A DNA stretch of 64,000 nt, taken from contig NC_083387.1 in the NCBI RefSeq assembly GCF_031755915.1, forward strand, positions 18,559,001 to 18,623,000. The letters run 5' to 3'. Source of the DNA: Ziziphus jujuba. Taxonomy: Eukaryota; Streptophyta; Magnoliopsida; Rosales; Rhamnaceae. The notes under the pieces are model-generated. The model had not been told where the DNA came from. It saw nothing but the letters and a program-made list of their open reading frames with translations, and made no database searches. Shown here one piece after another: positions 1 to 11,580 of this stretch (position 1 is the stretch's first letter; each line of letters begins with the position of its first letter). The position numbers and the translations under genes are program-made.

Positions 1-611
1 TTGACTAATAATTTCTTTTATAGTTTAGGAAAGAGATTAATTACATGATAAATTGAGATTAGAAAACTAGTTAACAATTAATTGTTTGGCAAAAAATAAT
101 TAAAAACATAATAAAAATTTAAAGTTTCCTAAAATCAAATTAAGACTAAAATTGTAAAACTTGACAAACAAGTAACTTGGTGATAAAGTAAAGTACATAA
201 TTCGGCTTAAAAAGGAAACGAGCTGATTTCTTTCTTTCTAAGCCACGCTGGAGAGCTACTCAGATGCCACATGTCATGCCACATGTGAAAGAATGCCATA
301 TCATCAAAGTGCTACATCATCAAGCTCTTGAAAAATGACCAAAGTGACCTTAACATTGTCTTCTTCATGCCTTCATATCCGCAGCCTTCAATGCTCAATA
401 TTGTTGTCGATTTTGATTCTTTATTAGCAAAACTCTTGTAGTCTTAATTGATAAATATGTCCCATATAAGACCATTCAATGCTTTTTTAAATTTCTTTGC
501 ATGAGCTCATGTAATTTCGTCCAGCTGGCAACTCCGATAGCTTAGGACTCCATCTTTAAGTGCTCCCATGATTAACCTCATCATTAAGTGCTCCCATGAT
601 GAACCTCATCA
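1..611 (-). repeat. LTR-beta, 3' LTR of gypsy element A (cut by window start)
   Basis: This stretch matches 6479-7052 throughout, which is the complete copy of the same LTR. It ends at 611 in CCTCATCA (TGATGAGG in element orientation) and is followed by a pyrimidine-rich block at 612-626, the polypurine tract of a minus-strand element. Its other end lies outside the window. The element A polyprotein reads from the internal region into this LTR, as in the B copy. Confidence 0.8.
556..611. repeat. 28-bp tandem duplication at the LTR-beta edge
   Basis: Two adjacent 28-bp units, 556-583 and 584-611, differ at one base. Each carries the terminal CTCCCATGAT...CCTCATCA of LTR-beta. The complete LTR copy ending at 7052 has only one unit. 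A slip during reverse transcription near the polypurine tract could cause this, but that is inference. Confidence 0.85.
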
Positions 612-1275
612 TTCCCCTCATCTTGAAGATGATTTATCTGCAACTTGTCACCTGCATCAAAGGGGGATAAGTAAGATACATTAAAAGTAGCACTAACATT
701 GTACTCGCTTGGAAGATCTAGCTTATACGCATTATCTCCAATTTTTTGTAATACTTGGAATGCTCCATCTCCTTTTGGCATAAGTTTTGATTTCCTTTGA
801 TTAGAAAATCTCTTCTTCCTATTTACTACTTCCATTTGCCCATCATCTATTTTTTGACGAGCAATAAAGTGTGCCATTTTAAAAAACCTATCAACCATAA
901 CAAAATAGAATCCCTTATACTCTTTGTTTAAGGTATTCCTAATACAAAGTACATAGAGATGTTAATCCAAGGATGACTAGGTATATGGAATGACATGTAT
1001 AATTCATAAGGGTTCAACTTTAATTTAACTTGTTTACACTTAATACACTCATCACAAACTTTCTTGATATCCTTTCTCATGCACAGCCAATAAAAATATT
1101 CATGCAATATAGTTAATGTCTTAGCTACACCAAAATATCCCATTAAGTAGTTACAATGAGATTCTTTAACCAATAATTCATACAAACTACAACTGGGAAT
1201 GCATAATATATCTTCCTGAATGATGAAACTATTAAAAAGATAAAACTTACCTTCAGCATGCGTTTCACATTGCAA
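612..1275 (-). pseudogene. Integrase remnant of gypsy element A
   Basis: Minus-strand fragments show the two ends of a Ty3/gypsy integrase. At 928-1275 is the N-terminal zinc-binding part, with a recognisable CDECIKCKQVK stretch. At 584-898 a core fragment (MVDRFFKMAHFI) runs directly into the C-terminal part (PKGDGAFQVLQKIGDNAYKL, then SATFNVSYLSPF). Most of the catalytic core between them, including the DDE region, is missing, so an internal deletion has joined the ends. The last residues continue into LTR-beta. Non-functional. Confidence 0.85.
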
Positions 1276-2530
1276 ATAAATTTCAGCAAAGTCTTCGTCA
1301 CTTCCATAAATACTTTTGATATGTTCAACCTTTACAACTTAGCACGTTAAGTGGAAGTAAAGTATACCTTCTTGATAGTATCAGCTACTACATTATCAAA
1401 ACCTGATCTGTACTTGATTACATATAGAAAGGTTTCAATGTATTCCATCCAACATCTATGTGTAGTACAAATTCTTTTAGCCAAAGGTAATGTTGCCACG
1501 TCTCCAACGCTCTAGCAAATGACTAGAGCTCCTTTTCATATAACGAAAAATTCAATGTAGCTCCACTTAATTTCTCACTGAAGTAGGTGATGAGTCTATC
1601 TTCTTGCATAAAAACAGCACCTATACCAATACCTGATGCATCATACTCAACTTCAAATCTTTTAGCAAAGTTAGGCAAAGAAAGTGAAGGTGTATTAGTA
1701 AGTTTATCTGTTAGCAAATTAAAAGACTTCTCTTGCTTTTTTCCCTATTTAAAGCCTACACTTTTGTTGATCATTTTTGTAAGTGGTGCAACAATTATAC
1801 TGAAGTCCTTTACCAATCTCCTGTAAAAACTAGCAAGACCATGAAAACTTCTAACATTGGTTATAGATGTTGGGTTCGGTCATTCTCTAATTGCCTTTAC
1901 CTTTTTGCCGTTAACCTTGATGCTTTCTGTACTAACAACAAAACCTAAAAGTACAAGTTCATGAATGCAAAAAATACTCTTCTTAAGTTAGCATAAAATT
2001 TTTCTTTTCTTGGAACATCATATATAGCCCTGAATGCTCAACATACTCCAATAAATTTCGGCTATATATTAAGATATTATTAAAATACACAACAACAAAT
2101 TTTCCTAAATATGCTCTAGAAACATGATTCATGAGATGCATAAATGTACTAAATGCACTAATTAAATCAAAAGGCATAACTCACCGTGCATACAATCCAT
2201 GTTAAGTTTTAAAAGTGGTTTTCCTTCATCACCCTCTTTCATGTGAATTTGATGATATCCACTGTTAAGGTCAATTTCATAGAAAACACAAGTATCATGT
2301 AGTTCATCAAGCAGATCATCTAAACTAGGTATTTGATGTCTATACTTAATGGTTATGTTTTTAATAGTTTTACAATCAACACATATTCTCTATGTTTCAT
2401 CTTTCTTAGGCACTAATAATATAGGCACAACATAAGAACTCATATTTTCTCTAACATATCATTTATCAAGAATTTCACTTAACTAACATTGCAATTCCTT
2501 TTTTTTTCCTCTGGATTGGTTCTGTATGTA
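1276..2530 (-). pseudogene. Reverse transcriptase and RNase H remnant of gypsy element A
   Basis: Minus-strand fragments follow the gypsy order RT then RNase H. At 1983-2177 is the RT palm with [13 protein letters not shown], where the catalytic YFDD has become YFNN (2076-2087). At 2180-2530 are degraded upstream RT blocks. At 1523-1717 is the start of RNase H, with VEYDASGIGIGAVFMQEDR. Frames are broken repeatedly, and both catalytic aspartates of the YxDD box are asparagine, so the enzyme cannot be active. Confidence 0.85.
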
Positions 2531-3680
2531 GGCTTGTTGGAAATTGTAGCTCTGGGAATGAAATACATTTGATGTTTAATTCCTACTACTGGAGGTAATC
2601 CTTTAGGAATCTTCTATGGAAAGACATCTTCATATTCCTGCAAAAGAGACATAACAAAACTATGCAAAGTAAGATCATTAGGGTTAGCCAGATAATTCAA
2701 ATAACAATCTTTATACATCATTACAAACATTGGCTTCTTGCTCAAGAAAGCTTTCTTAATTTAATTTTGTTTTGCATAAGATGCCTATCTTTTCCTTAAT
2801 CTTTTTCTTTCTAGTTTTTCTTTTTCTTTCCTCTCACTTTCATCCACGAATTTAACATTATCTTTCTTGGAATGCAGCTTGGCCTCACGTGATTTCTCCT
2901 TCTTTGAGATTATATTGGTAGCTGAAGGTGGAATCATTCTCTCTTCCTTTTGATTTTTGTTCTCTCTTGCAATTTGCTTCCAATTGATTTTTGCATGGCT
3001 ATTTTATCTTCCAGTACATGTCTAGGAGATAACAATGCAAGTACAACTCTTTTACCTTTAAGATTCTTGTTAGTTCGACCATGATGTAAAGCATCCTTTT
3101 CATATTGTCGAGGACGACCTAATAACAAGTGTCCAGCCTCCATAGGAACGACATTACATAAAACTTCATCAGAGTATTCCTTGATAGAAAAATTAATCCA
3201 AACTTGTTTAGTCACCTTTACATCACCACTATCATTCAACTATTGTAATCTAGAGAGATCTGGATGTTTAAAGGTAGGTAAACCTAGTTTTTCAACATGC
3301 AAAGTACAAGCATCATTTGCCCAACTATCACCATCAATTATAATACTACATATATTGTCTTTAATTTTGCATCTAGTGTGAATGATGTTCTCATGTTGTA
3401 TATCCTTCTCATCTTTGTACAATGTTAATGCTCACCTTGCCACCAAATTCAATCCTTCATGATATGGCAGCTCATCCTCGTCTCCACAATCATTGTAATC
3501 TTCCAAAGGTGGCATCTCATTGTCACTTGAATCCTCCCCCGTAGACTTTACTTCTCCACTCTCTTATATGACCATTGTCCTTTAATTTGGATATTGGCTA
3601 GCTATATGTCCCTTACTTCGACACTTGAAACACATTATATCATGATTACTAGAGGGGTTGGATTGAACTTGATTTGAGTA
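2531..3680 (-). pseudogene. Gag zinc knuckle and protease remnant of gypsy element A
   Basis: At 3600-3650 a minus-strand knuckle reads CFKCRSKGHIASQY, so the last cysteine of CX2CX4HX4C has become tyrosine. At 3240-3422 is the protease start with IIIDGDSWAN, where related copies have DSGSCAN; the Gly-to-Asp change disrupts the active-site loop. At 2934-3239 the protease continues with VPMEAGHLLLGRPRQYEKD, followed by a lysine-rich linker. Nearly all of the gag domain upstream of the knuckle is absent, compared with elements F and G. Confidence 0.75.
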
Positions 3681-6120
3681 GCATCAATTGGAGCTTATAA
3701 AAGTCTTGGATCAAAATCTATTTTGTACGGATTAGCAATATAAGCACAATATATAAAAGATCCTCACAATTTTGCCCTCTCATTTGTTTCACTTAGTTAA
3801 GGTCTCAACTCTACTGTTTACACACTAATTTTGATTTTTAACTTCAAATGAGCTCACGCTCTCTTGCCTTTTCCCTCTCTTAGTCAAATCTATCGGTTCT
3901 TTGCAAACTAATCCCGAATAATACTAGGCTGGAAATTAGGTCCAATTAATTATCAACAAGATTAACTAACTTAGAAAAACAAAAAACAAGCAAAAACAAA
4001 TAATAGTGCAACTAGTTTCGGCTAATGAAAGAATTGACCAAAGAATTTAAACAAAATGACCACAAGAGAAAATCTAGAAATAACAAGTGATTTAGATAGC
4101 AAAAGACAATTTAAGATGATAAAGAATCAATAAAACAAAGAATCAAAGAGTAAGAAAACAATATCTTGAATTGGCCTTGACCGTTTCTTTGAATTTGAAG
4201 GCTTATTGCTTCTTTTTCTAGCCAAACCTACATCACTCAATTTGATTATATATCTTAACCAAAACCAATAGAAAGATCACAATAATCTTCATAATAAACT
4301 TTGGCTTTCACAATTTTTTTTTTATATATGTGTTTTTTTTTTTTTTTTTTTTTTACTTTTTAACTTCTTTTTTTTTTTTGGGTACTAAAGTAGCGGCAAC
4401 AAAAGTCATAATATCACTAAATATTGATCTCAATCCAAGTAAGTTGATACGAACCTAGGACGACCTGCTCCTAAACCCGTATTATATTAGCCCGGATCTT
4501 TAATTAAGTTCAAGTTCTAATGGAATGGACCTCAACCCCTAACCAACCTGTGGTTAGAAACCTTGGTATAATGTAGATGCCACAATAGGGGATGGAAAAC
4601 CTATTGATAAGTCAAGCTAAAACAACCAATTCTCTAATGGTGTTTTAGGTGTTCTCAAAGAACAAAGAGATAATGAATCTCACAAGTATTTTCTTAATCA
4701 AATCAAAGTTTTTTTCATATTGAAAAATAAGCCTTTAAATAGGCTACAAAGCCACGAAATAAAACCCTAGAACATAAAGAAAACCAGCCACCACACATAA
4801 AGAAACCTAGTTGGCTGAAACTATACTTCCTTTCCTAATCTAAGTTTGATTAATTAATTCCTTTATATTAAATTAGGAATTAATTAATTTACAATTAAAA
4901 GAATAAAATAAAAACCTTCCTAAAGTTATTTTTCCAGAAAATAAATAAATAAAAGCCAAAAAGTAATGGTAGTTTCCTAAAACAAAAAGTAAAAACAAAT
5001 TAGGAAACTAAAAATGCTAGCCTTTTTGATCAAGTTGACTTTGATCAATCTTTGACCTCTTTGAGCTTCAAATCAGCTTCTAGATGATTTTTAGGATGCC
5101 AAATAAGCTGAATATGAAGTCCCACAAGTTGCCCATGCTTGGAAAAATAAGAAAAGGCTAATACAGTAAAATACAGTAAACCTAGCAAGCAATACAGCAA
5201 ATTCGGCCAAATTGTTGAGGCTGTCCGTACAAGCCCTTTTTGATTGCATTTGAGGCTGATTTAACTTGATTCCATGACCTCTTAGGCATATGTATTGAAC
5301 CCATAAAGCATTGGAACCATTTCATGCTTCCCGGACTCCAAAAATGTACCAAAACCGTCACCCGGGTCCGTATCGGCTTCCACCACTTGGATGCTTAGAA
5401 TAGGCTTTGTATCTTCAAGTATGGAAAAGCTTTGTTGAGATTGATTACCCTCTATATAAATACTCCCAGGTTGCCCTTAAATCTCTTAATTTGAGCTCTT
5501 GTGATTGGCCTAGTCTTCATCCGTGTCGAGTCAGCACCCCAGCGGGTTATCGGTGGAGTGGGCTCGGGCGGAATCACATCATAAGTAAACAAAACTCGCA
5601 AGTTACACCAATGGGTTAAGTTTGATACAATTTGTTTCCACTAATGTATTTCGGCTAGGATGCAATCTGACACATTTTTTTTTTTTATTAAGATACTATA
5701 ATGATAATGTAAATTTAATGACTAGAATTTAGCATAAAAAGATCACACAAAAACCAAATTCTTGAACAAGAACAATTGATGCAATTTCGACCAAAATTCA
5801 AAATTTGAAAACAACAATTGTTTTTCTTTTGTTTTTTTTTAAGTAAACGAACACAAGGACACTAAAAGTTTCAAACCCAAACAAGGATTGATACTCGAGA
5901 AAACCCAAACAAAATTCAGACTCAAACAAAACCTAACACAAGATGATTTTTTTTTTCTTTTCCGAATTTGATAATAATGAAAAACTAACACAAATATATT
6001 AATGAGAAACAAATTTAACCTAACGCTCAACTGCAGCAAGAACAAATATCAAAACTAAAAGATAATCAAACCTAAAAATATCAAAATTGAAAGATAATCA
6101 AATGTCAAAATTAGAAACTT
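3681..6120 (-). other. Untranslated leader of element A, no gene seen
   Basis: This lies between the gag remnant and the primer-binding site at 6121. The part around 3780-3870 resembles the leaders of elements F and G (CAAGGTCTCA, then CTCTCTTGCC). It is AT-rich, with a long T-run near 4311-4380, and is interrupted by the solo LTR at 4445-5581. No protein or RNA gene is supported; the short open frames look random. Confidence 0.6.
4445..5581 (-). repeat. Solo LTR-alpha nested in element A leader, TSD TAAGT
   Basis: A complete 1137-bp LTR lies in minus orientation, starting TGATACGAACC and ending CACATCA. It is flanked by a perfect 5-bp target-site duplication TAAGT at 4440-4444 and 5582-5586. 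There is no primer-binding site, polypurine tract or coding sequence beside it. This is the structure left when an inserted element recombines between its two LTRs. It inserted after element A and then lost its internal region. Confidence 0.95.
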
Positions 6121-6134
6121 GCTCTGATACCAAA
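6121..6134 (-). other. Primer-binding site of element A
   Basis: On the minus strand this reads TGGTATCAGAGC, the complement of the 3' end of initiator methionine tRNA. It is two bases away from the LTR end at 6137. Its position to the left of the LTR shows that the LTR is the 5' LTR of the element lying towards coordinate 1. Confidence 0.85.
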
Positions 6135-6136
6135 AT

Positions 6137-7052
6137 TGAAATGAGCCTAAGCAATCCAACCTAAATTTGTACAAACTAATACTCAATCATCTAATTGTTT
6201 CATGTTCTATGAAATGAATGACGCCATAAAAGGGTTCTTGAAATACCTTATTGTAAGCCGAGGATTGAAATTTAATTATTAAGTTAGAAAAGTTCAAAGG
6301 ATAGTTGTTAGAGAGCTGAAAGGTTTAACTCTTACAGGTATTAATTTTTACTAAAGATCAAAAGTTGTTGTATTAATGAAATTGAAGCCTTTTTATGGGC
6401 AAAAGTACCTTAAAATTTTGGCCAATAATTTTTCCTAAATCCTAAATTCTAACTTATTTTCAAATTTAAATTTGACTAGTCGATTCATTTATAGTTTAGG
6501 AAAGTGACTAATTATATGACAAATTAAGATTAGGAAACTATTTAACAATTGATTGTCCAACTGAAAATAATTAAAAACATAATAAAAATTAAATGTTTTC
6601 TAAAATCAAAATAAGCCTAAAATTGTAAAACTTGGAGAACAAGTAACTTGTGATTAAGTAAAGCACATAATTCGGCTTAAAATGGAAGCAAACTGATTTC
6701 TTTTTCTTCAAGCCACATTGGAGAGCCACTCAGAGGCCACATGTCATGTCATGTGTGAAAGGATGCCATGTTGTCAAAGTACCACATCATCATGGTTTCA
6801 AAAAATGAATAAATTGTGCCTAACATTGGCCTTTTTAGGTCTTCATATAAGTAGCTTTCGATGCTCAATATTGTTGCCAATTTTGATTCTTCCTTAGCCA
6901 AACTCTTGCACTCTTAATTGATAGACACCTCCTAGGTAAGACCATTCAATGCTTCTTTTAAGTTTTTTGCGCAAGCTCTTGTAATTAGTCCTTTTGGTAA
7001 CTCAAATGGCTTAGGACTCCATATTTGAGTGCTCCCATGATAAACCTCATCA
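6137..7052 (-). repeat. Complete LTR-beta shared by elements A and B
   Basis: A 916-bp LTR, TGAAATGAGCC...CCTCATCA on the plus strand. The left side carries a primer-binding site (6121-6134) and the right side a polypurine tract (minus strand CAAAAGGAGGGAAA, from 7053). One LTR therefore serves as the 5' LTR of A and the 3' LTR of B. The integrase C-terminus of B runs into it and ends in a GLITRACAKNLKEAL tail. Near-full identity to 1-611 supports a single family. Confidence 0.85.
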
Positions 7053-7940
7053 TTTCCCTCCTTTTGAAGATGATTTCTACTCAAATTGTCACCTGCATAA
7101 AAAAGAGATAAGTTAGATACGTAAAAAGTAGTATTAACATTATACTCACTAGGAAGATCTAGCTTATAAGCATTGTCTCTAGTTTTCTGCAATAGTTAGA
7201 ATGGTCCATCTCCTCTTGGCCTAAGTTTTGATTTCCTTTGATTAGGAAATCTCTCCTTCCTAAGGTGTAACCATACCCAATCTATAGGCTCAAAGACAAC
7301 CTTCTTTCTTCCTTTGTTGGCTCGCTTTGCATATTGCTCACTCTTCTTCTCTATGTTTGCATGTGCCTTTTCATGTAAAAGCGTGACCAATTCGGCTTTC
7401 CTGTTTCCATCTACACTAGCTTTCTCACTGAAAGGTAATGGTGATAAATCCAATAGAGTTAAATGATTAAAATCATAAATAAGTTCAAAAAGTGAAAAAT
7501 TAGTAATAGAATGAATAGTCCTATTGTATGTAAACTATACATTTAATAAACATTCTTCCTAAATTTTAATGTTTTTACTAATTAAAGCTCTTAATAAGGT
7601 AGACAAAGTCTTATTTACTACTTCGGTTTGACCATTAGTATGAGGATGACGAGTCGTAGAAAACAATAACTTAGTACCTAGTTTAGCCTATAAAGTCTTG
7701 CAAACATAACTCAGGAATTTAGGATCTCTATCAGAAACTATTGTTCTAGACATACCATGCATTCTAACAATTTTTTTGAAAAACAAGTTAGCAATATGGG
7801 ATGCATCGTCTGTTTTATGACAAGTAATAAAGTTTTCCATTTTAGAAAACCTATCAACCATAAAAAAATAGAATCCCTTCCACTCTTTGTTCTAGGCAAT
7901 CCTAATATAAAGTTTATAGAGATATCAATCCAAGGATGAC
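7053..7940 (-). pseudogene. Integrase core and C-terminus remnant of gypsy element B
   Basis: At 7196-7453 the minus strand encodes the integrase linker (EPIDWVWLHLRKERFPNQRK). At 6932-7192 is the C-terminal part (NAYKLDLPSEYNV), which continues into the LTR. At 7454-7940 core blocks can be followed in broken frames, including a [16 protein letters not shown] stretch near 7625-7650. Several stops and frameshifts make it non-functional. The order and wording match element G. Confidence 0.85.
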
Positions 7941-9185
7941 TAGGATAAGTAATGGCTTCTATAATCCATGAGAGTTCAATTTTGATTTAGCTTGTTCATA
8001 GTTAATACCCTTGTCACAAATTTTTTCTACATCCTTTCTCATGCATGGCCCATAAAAATGTTCATGCAATATAGCTAGTGTTTTAGCTACACCAAAATAT
8101 CCCATTAAACTGCCACAATAAGATTATCAACCAATAATCCACATAAACTACCACTAGGAATACATAGTTTATCTTCTCTAAAGGTGAAACCATAAAAAAG
8201 ATAAAAATTACCTTTAACATGCCTTTCACATTGCAAATAAATTACAGTAAATAAATTACAGCAAAGTCTTCATCACTTGTATAATGACTTTTGATATGTT
8301 TAAACCCTAACAACTTAGCATGCAAAGTGGAAAGTAAAGTATTCCTTCTTGATAATGCATTAGTCACTACATTATCTTTACTTGATTGTACTTGATTTCA
8401 CATGGAAAGGTTTCGATGAAGTCCATCCAATGTCTATGATGGCTATTGAATTTAGTTTGACCCTTTAAGTGCTTAACAGACTCATGATCAATATGTAGTA
8501 CAAATTTTCTTATGCAAAGGTATTGCTCACATCTTCAGCGCTCTAACCAACGAATAGATCTCCTTGTCATACATTGGATAATTCAATGTAGCTCCACTCA
8601 ATTCTCACTGAAGTAGGCGATAAGTCTACCTTCTTGCATAAGAACTGCACCTATACAAATACTTGATGCATCACATTCAACTTCAAATGTTATAGCAAAA
8701 TTTAGGCAAAGAAAGCAAATGTGCATTAGTAAGTTTATCTTTTAGCAAACTAAAAGACTTCTCTTGCTCCTTTCCCCATTTAAATCCTACTATTTTCGTA
8801 ATCACTTCCGTAAGTGGTGTAGCAATGGTACTGAAGTCCTTCACGAATCTCTTGTAAAAAGTAGTAGGACCATGAAAACTTCTAACATTTGTTATAGATT
8901 GGGGTCTTTCATTCCCTAATTGATCTTACCTTTTCATTGTCAACCTTGATGCTTTTTGCACTAACAACAAAAACTAAAAATGCAAGTTCACTAGTGCAAA
9001 AAGTACACTTCTTAAGTTAGCATACAATTTTTCGTTTCTTAGAACAACATATACAACTCTAAGATGCTCAATATGCTCCTCTGAATTTTGACTATATATT
9101 AAGATATCATTAAAATACACAACAACAAATTTTCCTAAATATGCTCTTAAAGCATAATTCATAAGATGTATAAATATACTAGGTA
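7941..9185 (-). pseudogene. Integrase zinc region, RNase H and RT remnant of element B
   Basis: At 7990-8250 are pieces of the integrase zinc-binding domain. At 8400-8760 are RNase H pieces in broken frames. At 8974-9219 is the RT palm with VVVYFNDILIYS, in which YFDD has become YFND (9106-9117). Beyond about 9186 the sequence switches directly to LTR-beta, so the rest of RT, protease, gag, leader and primer site are deleted. Confidence 0.8.
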
Positions 9186-9451
9186 CATAACAAATTAAGA
9201 TCAAGAAATTGGTTAACAATTAATTTTCTGGCTAAATATAATTAAAAACTTAATAAAAATTAAAGGTTTTCTAAAATCAAAATAAGACTAAAATTGTAAA
9301 ATTTGGAGAACAAGTAGCTTGGTGATCAAGTAAAGCATATAATTTGGCCTTATAAGGAAACAAGTTGATTTCTTTCCTTTCATGCTATATTGGACATCCA
9401 CTTAGATGCAACATGTTGCACCACGTGTCCAAGGATGCCATGTCACCAAAG
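9186..9451 (-). repeat. LTR-beta fragment, left part, interrupted by copia C
   Basis: Matches the complete LTR-beta from about 6514 to 6785 in the same orientation. It begins abruptly inside the LTR, joined to RT sequence of element B. It stops where copia C starts at 9452 and resumes at 14327. The last five bases, CAAAG, are the left target-site duplication of copia C. Confidence 0.85.
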
Positions 9452-10454
9452 TGTTGAAATGTGGTGATCTTGCCACAATGTGCAAGGTAGTTCGGTTACA
9501 CTTGCACTCTTTGTTTTGCAACATCAAAGACCAAACATTATTTATGTTTATGCATTTTATTTTATCTTGTAATGTTTAAGAACAATATCCTTTTTGTAAT
9601 GCCCTAAGCTCATTATCTAGCTTAAGGCCTTTTTTGTCTAGTTGCTAAAATTGTATTTCCAGCAACATAAGTCCACTTCCTTGGATGCCGTTTGAAGTAG
9701 GTTTGGGATTTGGACCTGAATTTTGGATATGATAAACTAGACATGCAGAGGAAGCAGCAACAAAAAGAATGGCCCAATTTGGAGCTGGGAAGGCTGAGTT
9801 AAGCCCAAAACAATCTGACCCTTGTGTAGTGTTGTTGCCCAGAAAACTGGGCAAAACTGCCTCGGGTTTGATTATTTTTGAATGGGTAAATGGACTTTGT
9901 TTTATCTGATTTTTGGCGAGAACATAGTTTAATATTCAAAAAGACTTCCCTCCAATTTTCAAGTCAAATGGAGCTGGTTTTCAAATTCAAATTCCTTAGA
10001 CAAGCTGAACTGCCTATTAAAGAAGGTTTCTTGCATGTCCAGCACATTGATTAGAGTTAGTTGAGGTAGTTTGGATTGGTTGGTTACTTTTAATGCTTTT
10101 GAATTTATTGCTCAATATGGCAGCATGCCTTATTGTCTTTTTGATGTATTTAAAAGTATGAAAATTGTAATGAAAAACATTGAGAAAGAAAATATTCAAA
10201 AACAAATTTTGAAAAACAACATTTTTGGCTCTCTTTCTCTCATCTACTACATTTTGGTTTCTTCTTCTTCCCAAAAGCTAACAACCTTCTCAAGAACCCT
10301 AAACCTTCATTAAAACCAGAAACAAAACCTAAACAAACCCCAAAAAAAAAAAACAAAATCAAGAACCAAGAACCAACAAGAATCATTCTTGACTAACACC
10401 TTGAATGATTGTGCTCTAGGGTACAACAACATAAACCTACACCAAATTCCATCA
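9452..10454 (+). repeat. 5' LTR of copia C
   Basis: A 1003-bp LTR, TGTTGAAATG...AATTCCATCA, near-identical to 13315-14321. The primer-binding site follows without a gap. It contains a long A-run near 10343, which differs in length between the two LTRs. Confidence 0.95.
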
Positions 10455-10466
10455 TGGTATCAGAGC
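10455..10466 (+). other. Primer-binding site of copia C
   Basis: TGGTATCAGAGC directly follows the LTR end. It is complementary to the 3' end of initiator methionine tRNA, the usual plant copia primer. Confidence 0.92.
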
Positions 10467-10659
10467 ATAGTGTAATTTCTTAGGGCCTTGTGAGCTTTCA
10501 ACCTAGACCATTTTATTTGTGAGAGGATCCCCCACCTAAAGCCTTCCAACCAAAACCAAAACCTCCCAAAAAGACTAGTTGAAACTCACCAAAACACCAC
10601 CACCCGAGAGCTTGTTCTTGTGTCCATTTTTCAAAACTTTTCAAAAACCATTTTTTCAA

Positions 10660-11580
10660 ATGGCCTCACAATCCTTTGCAACCCCAACACCACCTAAGTT
10701 TGAAGGCCAAAACTATTCCATTTGGAGTATAAAAATGAAAGCCTACCTTCAAGCCTTTGGTTTATGGGAAGTCATAGAAGAAGGTTATGTAGTGGAGGAG
10801 TTGAGAGCTAATGCAACCCAAGCACAAAGAAATGCACATGAGGCCAAAGTTGCCAAGGGGTTCAAGGCCCTCACGGCCTTGCACTCCTCCATGAGTGATT
10901 CCATTTTTACAAGGATAATGTCATGCACAAGTGCTAGAGAGGTTTGGATAAAGCTTCAAGAGGAGTTCCATGGAAATACTAGAACTCGGCAAATGCAAGT
11001 TTTAAACCTAAGAAGAGAGTTTGAGACCTTGAAGATGAAGGAGAATGAGCTTGTCAAGGATTTCACGGAAAGGATGCTCAAAGTGGTAAATCAAATTCGG
11101 GTCCTTGGTGAGAAATTGACCGATCAAAGGGTAGTAGAGAAAGTATTGGTGAGCTTACCCGAAAGGTTTGAAGCTAAGATTTCCTCCCTTGAAGAATCTA
11201 GAAATCTTAGTGAAATAACCTTGAGTGAGCTCATCAATGCTCTTCAAGCAACTGAACAAAGGAGAGCCATTAGAAAGGAGGAGACCATAGAGAGTGCATT
11301 CTATGGTGGCCACGGCAACAAAAAGAAGAATAAAGGAAGGAAGAGCAACAACACCAACCAAACCGGTTTTACAACCAACAACAACACAAACAACAACAAA
11401 AATGGATGGAATCAACAACAACAACAACAAAGCCATCAAAACCAAGGAGGGCATCCACCTTGCCCTCATTGCAAGAAGCTTGGACATCCACCATCCAAGT
11501 GTTTTTGGAGGCCGGATGCATCTTGTGAAAGATGTGGAGGAAAAGGCCACATTGCCAAAGTATGCAAGCAAAGGAGATAA
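10660..11580 (+). CDS. Gag protein of copia C
   Basis: An open frame of 306 codons from the ATG at 10660 (MASQSFATPTPPKFEGQNYS). An earlier in-frame TTG extension exists, but this ATG matches the usual start of copia Gag proteins. The N-terminal half is a UBN2/retrotrans_gag-type capsid domain (WSIKMKAYLQAFGLWEVIEE). A basic, Asn/Gln-rich linker follows, then two CCHC zinc knuckles, CPHCKKLGHPPSKC and CERCGGKGHIAKVC, both with all ligands. Gag packages element RNA into virus-like particles. It ends at a single TAA, after which the same frame continues into pol. Confidence 0.92.
   Translation: MASQSFATPTPPKFEGQNYSIWSIKMKAYLQAFGLWEVIEEGYVVEELRANATQAQRNAHEAKVAKGFKALTALHSSMSDSIFTRIMSCTSAREVWIKLQEEFHGNTRTRQMQVLNLRREFETLKMKENELVKDFTERMLKVVNQIRVLGEKLTDQRVVEKVLVSLPERFEAKISSLEESRNLSEITLSELINALQATEQRRAIRKEETIESAFYGGHGNKKKNKGRKSNNTNQTGFTTNNNTNNNKNGWNQQQQQQSHQNQGGHPPCPHCKKLGHPPSKCFWRPDASCERCGGKGHIAKVCKQRR

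Noticed and set aside
9645..9854. 69-codon minus-strand frame in the copia C 5' LTR, repeated at 13439-13717
   Set aside because: Duplicated only because the LTR is. No conserved motif.
10017..10313. 80-85-codon frames in the copia C LTRs, repeated at 13880-14176
   Set aside because: They occur in both LTRs with several differences and have no domain. LTR sequence explains them.
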